Positions 24,955-34,297 of a stretch of 64,000 bases of DNA are shown here, piece after piece (position 1 is the stretch's first letter; each line of letters starts with the position of its first letter). The position numbers were made by a program, and so were the translations under genes. Source of the DNA: Chloroflexota bacterium (GTDB lineage Bacteria; Chloroflexota; Dehalococcoidia; Lucifugimonadales; UBA3495); NCBI GenBank assembly GCA_028875055.1, contig JAPPGG010000064.1:1-64000 (forward strand). Direction: 5' to 3'. The notes beneath the pieces are model-generated. The model worked only from the letters and a program-made list of their open reading frames with translations, was not told the DNA's origin and did not search any database.

Positions 24955-27147
24955 GTGGTGACCTCTGAATCCGAAGATGCTGCAGTGCGCCCGGTATGGC
25001 TCGTGGGAGCGTCATACGGAGGCAGCGACGACCAGACTTCCCGCTTCCTCAGGGAGGGAAGATGGGAGAACGGCTACTTTGACCGCTACATTGAGGATGT
25101 GAAGTCCGTCCTGACCGGGGACCGCATCGCCATCAAGGCAACCTACGTCAAGAGGCGAAACCTGCCCTTCGACAATCGGGGGCATCCGGTCTCCGTAATG
25201 AGTATCAAGGCCACGGGAACAGTCACCGAAAACCTGGGCGACGGTCGCAATCTCAACGTGGACTGGACTCCTGTGGACCCTCCCCGGGAATGGTTCTTCT
25301 ACACATATCGGGCCACGGTCTGGCGAGTCTTTCCGGGGCGATGGGCTGCCGACGGACTCATCAGGTTTGTCTTTGAGGGCGAGAAACAGGACATCAATGC
25401 CTTTCGCAACGACGACTACTGGAAGGACAGGTTCGGCGACCAGCAGCAATCTGACCACCGTTTTGCTTGGACCGACTTCTACTCGGAATTCGCCGACAAG
25501 CTCCTCGCATACCGGAATGACCGCCGCCCACTGGTAGCAGCCATCCGGGAGATCTCCAGCACCCTTCCCAGGCCCATTCCCCTGCAGGACCAATTCCCTG
25601 ACGGCGCTTCCGGTCCCATAGAGGACATCTGCCCGTTCACCACCTTCGGCCTCTTCAACCGGGGGATCACCGACGAAAACAGAAGAAGGATAGCGGGCAG
25701 GCTGGCGGAGTTCCTGGGCGTAGAGGAGCCCGTTCCCGACTCCTTCGAGGGGATCCCCACGCTGAATAACCTGAATGCCTGGTTCTTCCCATACGCCAAG
25801 TCGCGCACCGGCGACCACATGGACTCGCTCTGGCGTGTCTTTGCCGATGCCCTGCAATACGCCGACAGTGGCAACGATGCCGACCGGGCCAGGTTCGCTG
25901 AATCCTTCGACGACGCCATTTCAAGGCATGAGGTGGGGCCAAGATTGGCCACTGGACTGTACTGGATCAGGCCCTGGTTCTTCCTGACCCTGGACGGACG
26001 CACAGTTGTATATCTCAAGTACCGGTTGGGGATCGACGTCCGGCGAGGGAGGCCGGATGCGGAGACTTATCTGGCGCTGCATGACCAGGTTGAGTCCCGC
26101 TTCATCGAGCAGAGTCTGCCGTTGCGCTCCTTTCCCGAGCTCTCGGCGGCTGCCTACGCCCCGTTGGATGGCGATACCGAACCGGTCGAGAGCCCCATCG
26201 ACGACGACCTAATGGACCAGGACTGGCCACCTGAGCCGGAACCTGAACCTGAAATCCCGTATTCCCTCGACGACATCATAAGCGAAGGCTGCTTCCTCGA
26301 ACGCCCCCGGCTGGAGGCCATCCTGGATCGCCTGAGGAGCAAGAAGAACCTGATTCTGCAGGGTCCTCCCGGCACCGGCAAGACCTGGCTGGCAAAGAAG
26401 CTGGCCTTCGCGCTCATCTCAGTAAGATCGGAGCGCAGGGTGCGCCCCTTCCAGTTCCACCCCAACCTGTCCTACGAGGATTTCGTCCGTGGCTGGCGTC
26501 CCGGCGGGGACGGCCGCCTCGTCCTGGTGGACGGACCCTTCCTGACGGCGATAGAGGACGCCAGGAGGGAGCCTGAGCTCAACTTTGTGGTGGTCATCGA
26601 GGAGATCAACCGGGGCAACCCGGCCCAGATATTCGGGGAGATGCTCACCCTGCTTGAGGCCGACAAGCGCAGCCGGCAGGAGGCTTTGGCCCTGAGCTAC
26701 CCGCGGAATCCCAACGAACGCGTACACATACCCCCCAACCTGTTTGTCATAGGCACTATGAACGTCGCGGACCGCTCCCTGGCCTTGGTGGACCTAGCCC
26801 TGCGGCGTCGATTCGCATTCATTGACCTGGAGCCTGTCTTCGGCGATGTCTGGCGCAACTGGGTCAGCGAACAGTGCGGCCTGGACAAGGCGTTCCTCGG
26901 AGACATCGAGGGGCGCCTTACTTCCTTGAACCAGACCATTGCCGGCGACAACCTCCTGGGACCTCAGTTCCGGATTGGCCACAGCGTCGTAACTCCGGTT
27001 GGCGGGGCAGCCATTGACAACCCGGGGGAGTGGTTCAGGCAGGTCGTGGAAACTGAGATCGCCCCTCTCCTGGACGAATACTGGTTCGATCAACCTGGCA
27101 GGTCCGGTGAGGAGAAGGACAAGCTCCTGCGGGGCTTGCCCGGTTGA
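24955..27147 (+). CDS. mcrB: McrB-type AAA+ GTPase subunit of a type IV restriction system
   Basis: 730 residues. Residues about 10-165 form an EVE-like reader-type N-terminus (VWLVGASYGGSDDQTSRFLREG ... DRIAIKATYVKR), then a linker region to about 430. The AAA+ module follows: Walker A GPPGTGKT near 470, FHPNLSYEDFVRGWRP, the McrB signature EEINRGNPAQIFGEMLTLLE, and GTMNVADRSLALVDLALRRRFAF. McrB binds DNA with modified bases and drives translocation so McrC can cut. The N-terminal domain decides the modification; its specificity is not predictable. GTG start; it overlaps mcrC by four bases. Confidence 0.9.
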   Translation: MVTSESEDAAVRPVWLVGASYGGSDDQTSRFLREGRWENGYFDRYIEDVKSVLTGDRIAIKATYVKRRNLPFDNRGHPVSVMSIKATGTVTENLGDGRNLNVDWTPVDPPREWFFYTYRATVWRVFPGRWAADGLIRFVFEGEKQDINAFRNDDYWKDRFGDQQQSDHRFAWTDFYSEFADKLLAYRNDRRPLVAAIREISSTLPRPIPLQDQFPDGASGPIEDICPFTTFGLFNRGITDENRRRIAGRLAEFLGVEEPVPDSFEGIPTLNNLNAWFFPYAKSRTGDHMDSLWRVFADALQYADSGNDADRARFAESFDDAISRHEVGPRLATGLYWIRPWFFLTLDGRTVVYLKYRLGIDVRRGRPDAETYLALHDQVESRFIEQSLPLRSFPELSAAAYAPLDGDTEPVESPIDDDLMDQDWPPEPEPEPEIPYSLDDIISEGCFLERPRLEAILDRLRSKKNLILQGPPGTGKTWLAKKLAFALISVRSERRVRPFQFHPNLSYEDFVRGWRPGGDGRLVLVDGPFLTAIEDARREPELNFVVVIEEINRGNPAQIFGEMLTLLEADKRSRQEALALSYPRNPNERVHIPPNLFVIGTMNVADRSLALVDLALRRRFAFIDLEPVFGDVWRNWVSEQCGLDKAFLGDIEGRLTSLNQTIAGDNLLGPQFRIGHSVVTPVGGAAIDNPGEWFRQVVETEIAPLLDEYWFDQPGRSGEEKDKLLRGLPG

Positions 27148-28256
27148 CCGGTGCATCGTATCCAGCGACGGTGGGGAGGATTCCGATCAGGAACCTCTGG
27201 CTTCTGATGCTCTATGCCTCGAGGTTGTACCTGGAACTGTCCACCAGCCGCAGGTTCGCAGCGGAGGAGAACCCGGACGAGATCCCGGACCTGGTCGCAG
27301 AAATTCTGACCCGGGCCGTGGAACGCCGGCTGCGACGCAACCTGAGCTCGGAATTCCACCGGCGGGAGGCCGACCTGACCCGGGTGCGTGGGCACATCAA
27401 TGCCCTGCGCACGGAGCGCCGCCACCTGCCCCAGCAGGGCAAAATCGCCTGCTCCTTCGACGAACTCACCACCGATACCCCGCGGAACCGCTACGTTAGG
27501 GCCGCCCTGGTCCATCTGAACCGTTTGGTGAAAGGAAACGAACTGGTGCGAAGGTGCCGCATCGCCGCTAGTGCACTCGATAGAGCCGGCGTTGGCCTCA
27601 GCGATTTCCACTCCGTTGGTCTCAAAGGCCACGGGGTGCCCGTCTCCGCTGGAAGAATCCACAGAGAGGACCAGCAGATGCTGGCTGCGGCTGAGCTGGC
27701 CTTCAACCTCCGCCTGCCTACGGAGGACCCCGGACATTCACGACTACCGGCGCCGGACCGGGAGGAGCGCTGGGCAAGAAGGCTGTTCGAGGCGGCGGTG
27801 GGGGGATTCTACGACACTGTGCTGGGGCCCCAAGGCTGGTCGGTCAGGCCCGGCGGCAAGTTGAACTGGCAGGTCGAGTCCCCCACTGCTGGGGTCGCGC
27901 AGATCTTGCCGAACATGATAACTGACATCGTCCTGGAAAGCCCCGACGGTGCCAATGACACGGGAGGACACCGCCTTGTCATCGACACCAAATTCACCGG
28001 TATCCTGGGAACGGGGCAGTTCGGCGACCCAACCCTGAAGAGTGAATACATCTACCAGATCTTTGCTTACCTGAGGTCTCAGGAGCGGCAGTCCGACCCA
28101 CTTTCCCTTACTGCTTCAGGAATGCTGCTGCATCCCTCAGTGGGACTGGAAGTTGACGAGGCAGCCACGATTCAAGGCCACAGGATCAGGTTTGCCACCG
28201 TCGACCTAACCGCGAACAGCCTGGCGATCAGGAACAGGTTACTCCAACTGGTGTGA
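27144..28256 (+). CDS. mcrC: McrC-type nuclease subunit
   Basis: 370 residues from TTG 27144 within TTGA, overlapping the mcrB stop. An N-terminal helical region (IPIRNLWLLMLYASRL ... RHLPQQGKIACSFDELTTDTPRNRYVRAAL) is followed by the PD-(D/E)XK site (LPNMITDIVLES near 255 and RLVIDTKF near 280) and YIYQIFAYLRSQ. It is the endonuclease that works only with its McrB partner. The McrC family match is clear in the 'D-T-x-RNR-x-v' and 'iDTKf' sections. Confidence 0.9.
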   Translation: MTGASYPATVGRIPIRNLWLLMLYASRLYLELSTSRRFAAEENPDEIPDLVAEILTRAVERRLRRNLSSEFHRREADLTRVRGHINALRTERRHLPQQGKIACSFDELTTDTPRNRYVRAALVHLNRLVKGNELVRRCRIAASALDRAGVGLSDFHSVGLKGHGVPVSAGRIHREDQQMLAAAELAFNLRLPTEDPGHSRLPAPDREERWARRLFEAAVGGFYDTVLGPQGWSVRPGGKLNWQVESPTAGVAQILPNMITDIVLESPDGANDTGGHRLVIDTKFTGILGTGQFGDPTLKSEYIYQIFAYLRSQERQSDPLSLTASGMLLHPSVGLEVDEAATIQGHRIRFATVDLTANSLAIRNRLLQLV

Positions 28257-28883
28257 GGCTTGGCTCCGCGGCCATGCGCGGCCACACGGTGGAACACCAA
28301 CGGCTATCCCGCGGCTTATGTTGCGGTCCGTCAATTGCAGACTGCCAAGGGAGGCGATCCCGCCGCCAGCCGGGCCGGGCGTATGGGCTTGGTGCCCAAG
28401 AGGTTATTGATAATGCTGAATCTCATGCCCTTTTCTACTTCGAGTGCGCCGGATGAACTACACAGTGGCATCGGCGCCGAACGCTTATTCTTGTCCCTTG
28501 GTCATGGTCTGGAGCACTCGTCCGTATCTGCCTTCCGGCGGCTGTTCCGGTACTTCGGGAGGGGCTTCAGCCGGGCCCGTTCGGGGCTGACGCCAACCCC
28601 GCCAGACCCGGGGTATGACACATGGAAATACGATAATGCAATTCCTCCCAGGCCGGATTCACAGTGGCAGCCCTGTAGGGGAATACGAACAGCGGGGAGC
28701 TATGCAAATAAGGGCTGTTTCGTGCTTGGATCGGTCGAATTTCCGGCCCGGCGGGGGTCATTTGGGAAACGAGTATTTCCCGCCTCAGTGTCAATACGAT
28801 TGCCGCGCATTTGTCTCGATAGTTGTACTCGTGACGCATGAAGCACCCCCCATGGTGAGTCATGGGAACGGGACAGGACGGCA
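28257..28883. other. Intergenic, no gene recognised
   Basis: About 630 bases between mcrC and the next regulator. A short stretch near 28656-28675 (GATTCACAGTGGCAGCCC) recurs with changes on the opposite strand near 56680-56705, close to another HTH-family gene. The rest shows no coding frame with a ribosome site or recognisable product. Confidence 0.45.
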
Positions 28884-29711
28884 ATGACGCTTCCCTATTT
28901 GGACCTGCTGGACGCCCTGGTGGAGGCACGGGGCCGGGTGCCGGCCGCCGCGCAGGTCTTGGGGGTGAACTACCGCACCCTGGCCTTCTGCTGCGACTCC
29001 CGGGAGGTGTCCCGGCGGATGCGGCGCGCGCTGCTGGAGTTCAGGAATGCGGGTGGCATCGTCAGCGGCGAAACGGAGAATGGCCACGGTCCACCCGACG
29101 GCGAAGTGGCGGCCCTGCGGGAGCGGGTGGCTGAACTGGAGGATGAGAATCGCGAGTTGCGGGAGTTGGCGGATGAACAGGCGCGCCAGCTGGAGGTACT
29201 TACCCGCAGGCTTGCCGCGCTGGAAGGCGGCCGGAAACCGGGCGACGCGGCCGGAGTTGTCAGCGTTGAGGCTGACACTGACGCTGATGATACGCACGGC
29301 TATGATCAGGCTAACGGCGTGGAACAGGACTGGAGACCACCCCGGCGCCGGCCCGGAATGCCCGACGCCGGGGTGGTTGCCCTGGAGGAGCAGCCCGACG
29401 AGGAGCACGCCTTCGGACCGGCGGCGCTCCTGGTGCCCGAGTGGCGGCGGTTGCGGACAGACAGCAGGCAAGGTACCAGCCGCGTCGACCGGGCGCGGGC
29501 CGCCGTGCGCCGGTGGGAACTGGAAACTGAGATGCTTGGCGAGTACCGCCTGACCCTGCCGCCGGACACCTACCCCTTGGATGATGGGCGCCGTGCCGAT
29601 CACGTGCTCTGGCGGCGGGATGCGCTAGCCGAGGCACGGCTGGAACTGCGACGGGCTAAACTGGCGCGGTTGCTACGGCGGGTGTTCACGCTGGGCCTGT
29701 GGCGAGATTAA
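28884..29711 (+). CDS. HTH/coiled-coil family protein, 275 aa (copy A)
   Basis: Residues 4-50 form a helix-turn-helix-like module (LDLLDALVEARGRVPAAAQVLGVNYRTLAFCCDSREVSRRMRRALLEF). Residues about 70-115 are a coiled coil (ALRERVAELEDENRELRELADEQARQLEVL) and about 170-275 a conserved C-terminal domain (FGPAALLVPEWRRLR ... LTLPPDTYPLDD ... HVLWRRDALAEARLELRRAKL). The protein at 53741-54568 has the same length and architecture; shorter relatives lie at 56678 and 24593. It sits immediately upstream of hsdM in the same direction. Likely a regulator; family unnamed to me. Confidence 0.75.
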   Translation: MTLPYLDLLDALVEARGRVPAAAQVLGVNYRTLAFCCDSREVSRRMRRALLEFRNAGGIVSGETENGHGPPDGEVAALRERVAELEDENRELRELADEQARQLEVLTRRLAALEGGRKPGDAAGVVSVEADTDADDTHGYDQANGVEQDWRPPRRRPGMPDAGVVALEEQPDEEHAFGPAALLVPEWRRLRTDSRQGTSRVDRARAAVRRWELETEMLGEYRLTLPPDTYPLDDGRRADHVLWRRDALAEARLELRRAKLARLLRRVFTLGLWRD

Positions 29712-29865
29712 GAAGGCCACGCTCAGCCATGAAGAGCGGCGTACCTGCTTGATTCAGCCTGAGCGCACGAGGTCCCATGCCGCAGAATACGCCGCAAGAC
29801 TGCTAGAATGTGAGGCAAATGACAGCTTCTGTAATTCCCGTTGTTGCCGTGTGGGTGTTGAAGAC

Positions 29866-31986
29866 ATGAACCACAGTGAGATTGTCAACTTCATTTGGGG
29901 AGTCGCGAACCTGATTCGGGACACCTTCAAGAGGGGCAAATACCAGGACGTTATCCTGCCGCTAACCGTGCTTCGGCGGCTGGACTGCGTGCTTGGACCC
30001 ACCAAGGAAGACGTGCTCCAGCGTCAGGCTGAGCTCCGTGGCAGGGGTTTGGAGGATTTGCATAGCCAACTCTGCCGGTCTTCCGGGTTCGCCTTCTACA
30101 ATACCTCCCGGTATGACTTCTCCCTGCTCTTGGCCGACGCCCCCAACGTTGCCGCCAACTTGAGGAACTACATCGCAGGTTTCAGCCAGAACATGCGGGA
30201 GGTACTGGAAAGGTTCGATTTCGACAACACCATCAGCAAGCTCGATGAGGCGGGCCTGCTCTTCCAGGTCCTGGAGAGATTCGGGAACGTGGACCTTCAT
30301 CCCGACCACATTGATAACGCTACGATGGGCACAATTTTCGAGGAACTGATCCGCCGGTTCAACGAGGCGCTGAACGAGAATCCAGGTGAGCACTTCACTC
30401 CCCGGGATGTGGTACACCTCATGGTTGGCCTCATGCTCGCCGGCGATGAAGACAGAATCGGCGGCAGCGGTGTGGTGCGGACCGTCTATGATCCCTGCTG
30501 CGGCTCCGGTGGAATGCTGACCATCGCCAAGGAGCGCATCAACGTCGGCCACCTGGATAACGGCAATCTACTGACTGGTCCGGTGAATCAAGATGCTGAG
30601 ATTCACCTCTTCGGGCAGGAAGTGAATCCAGAGACTTGGGCGGTTTCCAAATCGGACCTGTATATGAAAGACCCAACAGGCCGGGACGCCGACAGCATCG
30701 TATTCGGAACCACTCTCTCCAACGATCGGCACGCGGCCAGAACCTTCGACTATCTGATTGCCAATCCGCCTTATGGGAAGGATTGGAAGCGGGACGAAAG
30801 CTCGGTTCGCGCCGAGCACAGCCGGGGAGCCACCGGCAGATTTGGGCCGGGCCTCCCGCGCATCAGCGATGGTCAGCTTCTGTTCCTGCTGCATATGCTG
30901 GCGAAAGCCAAAGACCCGGAGGAAGGCGGTTCGCGCATCGCCATCATTATGAACGGGTCGCCTTTGTTTACCGGGGACGCGGCCAGCGGCGAGAGCGAGA
31001 TACGGCGCTACGTCTTCGAGAACGACCTGCTTGAAGCCCTGATCGCCCTACCCGAGCAACTCTTCTACAACACCGGCATCGCCACCTATGTTTGGCTCCT
31101 CACAAACCGGAAAACCCCGGAACGCAAGGGCAAGGTGCAGCTCATAGACGCTTCCGAATTCTGGACTCCGATGCCTCGAAGCCTGGGCGACAAGCGTCGG
31201 CAGGTTCCTCCAGAAAAAGTCCGGGACATTCTACAAATCCTTGACGCCTGCCGGGACGGGGAAATCCGCCGCGTTGCCAAAGACAGTGGGAGAGAAGATA
31301 CCGTTGTGAGCCGCATCTTCCCCACAGTCCACTTCGGATTCCGAAAGACTATAGTGGAACGCCCGCTACGGCTCAACTTCCAGGCAACCCCCGAGCGCAT
31401 CGCGCGGCTCGAAAACGAAAGGGGGTTCCAAGCACTGGCCAAGTCCAGGAAGCAGGGATATGCGGCGAATCAGGAAGAGGACCGGGGACGCCGGCTCCAG
31501 GAGTCGCTCCGAAAAATGCTGAATGCCTTGCCTGAGACTGTGGTAAAGGACCGGAAGGATTTTGAAGAAATCCTTGACGACGAATTGAAGCGCGCTGAGA
31601 TAAAGCTATCTGCTCCCGTTCGCAAAGCGGTCCTCAACGCTTTGGCGGAGCGTGACGAAACGGCAGCCATTTGCACCGACAAGGACGGCAACCCGGAGCC
31701 GGACCCGGAACTGCGGGATACCGAGCGGGTGCCTCTGGTGGAGGACGTGAACGTCTTCTTCGAACGTGAAGTCAAACCCCACGTGCCGGACGCCTGGATT
31801 GACGACTCCAAGAGAGACGCCAAGGACGGAGAGGTTGGGATAGTCGGGTACGAAATCAATTTCAACCGTTACTTCTACCGGTATTCCCCGCCCCGTCCAC
31901 TGGAGGACATAGAGGCGGACATACAGGATGTTGAAAAGGATATTGTTCGGATGCTGCGAGAGGTTACGGCTTCGGCATCCATTTGA
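29866..31986 (+). CDS. hsdM: Type I restriction-modification methyltransferase subunit HsdM
   Basis: 706 residues from ATG 29866. The N-terminal helical domain begins MNHSEIVNFIWGVANLIRDTFKRGKYQDVILPLTVLRRL, then SAM motif I DPCCGSGGML (about 207) and catalytic motif IV NPPYGKDW (about 300). It transfers methyl groups to N6 of adenine with HsdS. An extended C-terminus (to 706) is longer than in classical HsdM, as in many environmental members. Separated from its hsdS and hsdR by three other defence genes. Confidence 0.93.
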   Translation: MNHSEIVNFIWGVANLIRDTFKRGKYQDVILPLTVLRRLDCVLGPTKEDVLQRQAELRGRGLEDLHSQLCRSSGFAFYNTSRYDFSLLLADAPNVAANLRNYIAGFSQNMREVLERFDFDNTISKLDEAGLLFQVLERFGNVDLHPDHIDNATMGTIFEELIRRFNEALNENPGEHFTPRDVVHLMVGLMLAGDEDRIGGSGVVRTVYDPCCGSGGMLTIAKERINVGHLDNGNLLTGPVNQDAEIHLFGQEVNPETWAVSKSDLYMKDPTGRDADSIVFGTTLSNDRHAARTFDYLIANPPYGKDWKRDESSVRAEHSRGATGRFGPGLPRISDGQLLFLLHMLAKAKDPEEGGSRIAIIMNGSPLFTGDAASGESEIRRYVFENDLLEALIALPEQLFYNTGIATYVWLLTNRKTPERKGKVQLIDASEFWTPMPRSLGDKRRQVPPEKVRDILQILDACRDGEIRRVAKDSGREDTVVSRIFPTVHFGFRKTIVERPLRLNFQATPERIARLENERGFQALAKSRKQGYAANQEEDRGRRLQESLRKMLNALPETVVKDRKDFEEILDDELKRAEIKLSAPVRKAVLNALAERDETAAICTDKDGNPEPDPELRDTERVPLVEDVNVFFEREVKPHVPDAWIDDSKRDAKDGEVGIVGYEINFNRYFYRYSPPRPLEDIEADIQDVEKDIVRMLREVTASASI

Positions 31987-32012
31987 CGGATTGGCTGTCC
32001 ATTCACTATTGC

Positions 32013-32049
32013 AAAAAGTCGGCACCTTTGGATGATGTGCCGACTTTTT
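32013..32049. terminator. Terminator between hsdM and the AbiE pair
   Basis: AAAAAGTCGGCAC, an 11-base loop and GTGCCGACTTTTT form a perfect 13-bp stem with T-runs in both directions. Placed 27 bases after the hsdM stop, it could limit read-through into the following genes. Confidence 0.75.
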
Positions 32050-32074
32050 ACAAACTCGTTGCGTTCTTGTAAAA
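32046..32074 (+). promoter_or_regulatory. Candidate AbiEi operator
   Basis: TTTTACAA (32046-32053) and TTGTAAAA (32067-32074) form a perfect 8-bp inverted repeat with a 13-base gap, starting within the terminator stem and lying 43 bases before abiEi. AbiEi antitoxins repress their own operon by binding inverted repeats. Confidence 0.55.
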
Positions 32075-32116
32075 TGGCTGTGGCGCAATCCCGACCGCCG
32101 ACAGGATCGACACGCA

Positions 32117-32719
32117 ATGGCCGTCGAACTTACCCAGGACATCCTTCACGAAGCCGGCATCGGCAACTTCTTCCGGCCCAGCCAACTGGAGTCGCTGGGG
32201 ATACCCTACCACCGGCTCAGGCAGCTTGAGGCAGATGAAATCGTCGAGCGGATCGGCTGGGGCCTCTACCGTCTAGCCGAAGCCGAACCCACGGAACGTT
32301 ACTCGATAGCGTCCGTGTGCGCCCGAGTCCCCAATGCCATAGTCTGCCTGCTGTCGGCGCTCCAGGTGCACGAGATTGGCACGCAGCTTCCCCGCCAGGT
32401 CTGGATCGGCATACCGCACAAGGCAAAAGCCCCCGTGCTCAAGGGAGTAGGAGTCCGCTTGGTTCGTTTCAGCGCCGCCGCCCTGACCTATGGAGTCCAG
32501 GAAACCAGCTTTGAGGACGTCCCGGCTCGAATTACTTCTCCGGCTCGCACGATAGTTGACTGTTTCCGGTTCCAACGCCTTGTCGGGCGAGAAGTAGCAG
32601 TGGAAGCCCTTCGTGAGGCTCTCGACGATAGAAAGGTCACAACTGCCGAGCTAATGCGTACTCTTGAGGTTCTGCCCTCGCGCCGTCTCAGCGCCATTAT
32701 GGAAGCCGGTGTGCTATGA
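32117..32719 (+). CDS. abiEi: AbiEi-type antitoxin (winged-helix transcriptional regulator)
   Basis: 200 residues. The N-terminal winged helix (LTQDILHEAGIGNFFRPSQLESLGIPYHRLRQLEADEIVERIGWGLYRLA) is followed by the AbiEi antitoxin domain (SIASVCARVPNAIVCLLSALQVHEIGTQLP, VGVRLVRFSAAALTYGV, RITSPARTIVDCFRF). It neutralises the AbiEii nucleotidyltransferase and autoregulates. It overlaps abiEii by four bases (ATGA). Confidence 0.92.
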   Translation: MAVELTQDILHEAGIGNFFRPSQLESLGIPYHRLRQLEADEIVERIGWGLYRLAEAEPTERYSIASVCARVPNAIVCLLSALQVHEIGTQLPRQVWIGIPHKAKAPVLKGVGVRLVRFSAAALTYGVQETSFEDVPARITSPARTIVDCFRFQRLVGREVAVEALREALDDRKVTTAELMRTLEVLPSRRLSAIMEAGVL

Positions 32720-33675
32720 CAACTAACATCGCCGCATCGGTCAGAGCACGGTTGCTCAACAGGGCCAGAACCGAAGGGACAGAGTTCCAGCTCTTTCTGG
32801 ACCGTTACGCTTGCGAGCGATTCCTCTACCGGCTGGGGGAGTCGGAGGTCCGGGGCCGTTGTATCCTGAAGGGTGCGAGCCTGCTGGCATTATGGATGGA
32901 CGAACCCTATCGGTCAACGCGTGATGTTGACCTGTTGACTTTTGGAGACAACGACGAAGAAACCGTCCGCTACGTAATGGAGACTATCTACAAAGTTTCC
33001 TGCCCTGAGGACGGAATAGCTCTCGACATCAGCACCTTGAAAATCTCGGCGATTCGGGATGGCCAGCGGTATGGTGGGCAGCGCGCGACCCTCATCGCCT
33101 TTCTGGGAAATGCCAAGTGCAACGTACAGGTGGACTTTGGATTTGGCGACGTGGTGATACCCGGACCTGAAGAAGCCCGATTGCCCACTTTGATTGATGG
33201 TGTTCCGACGCCATTTCTGCGCACCTATCCCCAGGTGTCTTCCATTGCCGAGAAGTTTGAGGCTATGGTCCAGTTGGGTACAGGCAACAGCCGGATGAAG
33301 GACTTCTACGACGTTTGGGCGTTGTCCGAAACCTTTGCTTTTGCCGGTCCCGAGTTGCAGGAGGCGGTTGCTCGGTGTTTTGACCGGCGCGGCACTCCCT
33401 GGAGTGCGGAGACTCCTGAAGCCTTGACAGCCGCGTTCTACTCAAACCCGCAACTGCAAGACTACTGGACAACGTATGGACATCAGGGCGGACTACTGAA
33501 CCTACCACCCAGCGCATTCGAGGAAATAGGCAGCCGCATCCAGTCCTTTCTGGGGCCGGTTCGCGACAGCATCCTGGCGGGTGAGCCGTTTGATCTGCAC
33601 TGGCCTGCCGGCGGGCCTTGGGAAGCCCGGCGTCCGTTGAGGGGAGCAGATGCTGACCGATCCGCCCTTCTCTGA
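32716..33675 (+). CDS. abiEii: AbiEii-type nucleotidyltransferase toxin
   Basis: 319 residues. The NTase-fold signatures are ILKGASLLALWM (about 52) and RSTRDVDLLTFG (about 70, with DxD metal ligands). SIAEKFEAMVQLG and SRMKDFYDVWALSE follow near 180-200, all typical of AbiEii. Members halt growth by adding nucleotides to tRNA, giving phage abortive infection or element maintenance. The reading frame is complete, so the pair is probably active. Confidence 0.92.
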   Translation: MTTNIAASVRARLLNRARTEGTEFQLFLDRYACERFLYRLGESEVRGRCILKGASLLALWMDEPYRSTRDVDLLTFGDNDEETVRYVMETIYKVSCPEDGIALDISTLKISAIRDGQRYGGQRATLIAFLGNAKCNVQVDFGFGDVVIPGPEEARLPTLIDGVPTPFLRTYPQVSSIAEKFEAMVQLGTGNSRMKDFYDVWALSETFAFAGPELQEAVARCFDRRGTPWSAETPEALTAAFYSNPQLQDYWTTYGHQGGLLNLPPSAFEEIGSRIQSFLGPVRDSILAGEPFDLHWPAGGPWEARRPLRGADADRSALL

Positions 33676-33699
33676 TGCGCTACTCACCGGAGGATAACC

Positions 33700-34281
33700 T
33701 TGCCCACAATCCAAGTTCCCAGGCACAAAGTGTTCATCAGCTACTACCACGCTGACGATCAGGAATACAAAGACCGGCTGGTTCAGGCGTTGGACAGCAA
33801 GCTCGTCGACAAGTCCGTCAGCCAGGGAGATATTCACGATGAAGGTCTTCCTCTGGATGAAATACGCCGGAGAATCCGCGATGGCCACATCGCCGACGCC
33901 ACCGTCACCATCGTCCTGATTGGCCGCTGCACCTGGCAGCGCAAGCACGTGGATTGGGAGATTTCGGCCAGCATCATCGACCGGAGAAACAATCAGAGAT
34001 GCGGGTTGCTGGGCTTGCTGCTGCCCACACACCCGGACTATCGCAAGCAGCCAAGTGACCGCAATCCCCGCCTGATTCCGCCAAGGTTGGCGCGAAACAT
34101 CGGCGGCAACGATCCCTTTGCCGTCATTTACGACTGGCCCAAGAACGGTCTGTCCAGGAAAGTCATGCCGAAAATCCATACGGCGTTTCGTCGAAGAAAC
34201 AGAACGCCCTGGCCAGATGATAGCCTCCACCTTTTCCGAGACAACCGATCCGGCGATTGTCGCCGGGGTTGGCAGAACTAG
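33700..34281 (+). CDS. TIR-like protein of the ThsB type
   Basis: 193 residues from TTG 33700 (CGGAGGATAACC upstream). HKVFISYYHADDQEYKDRLVQAL, then KSVSQGDI, IRRRIRDGHIADATVTIVLIGRCTWQRKHVDWEISASI and GLLGLLLP: the MTH538/DUF1863 TIR-like domain as in Thoeris ThsB. Thoeris ThsB makes a cyclic ADP-ribose signal from NAD on infection, which activates a ThsA effector. No ThsA lies beside it; a SIR2 protein is 7 kb downstream. It sits between abiEii and hsdS in one direction with short gaps. Confidence 0.85.
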   Translation: MPTIQVPRHKVFISYYHADDQEYKDRLVQALDSKLVDKSVSQGDIHDEGLPLDEIRRRIRDGHIADATVTIVLIGRCTWQRKHVDWEISASIIDRRNNQRCGLLGLLLPTHPDYRKQPSDRNPRLIPPRLARNIGGNDPFAVIYDWPKNGLSRKVMPKIHTAFRRRNRTPWPDDSLHLFRDNRSGDCRRGWQN

Positions 34282-34297
34282 GCAAGAGCAAGTTGAC

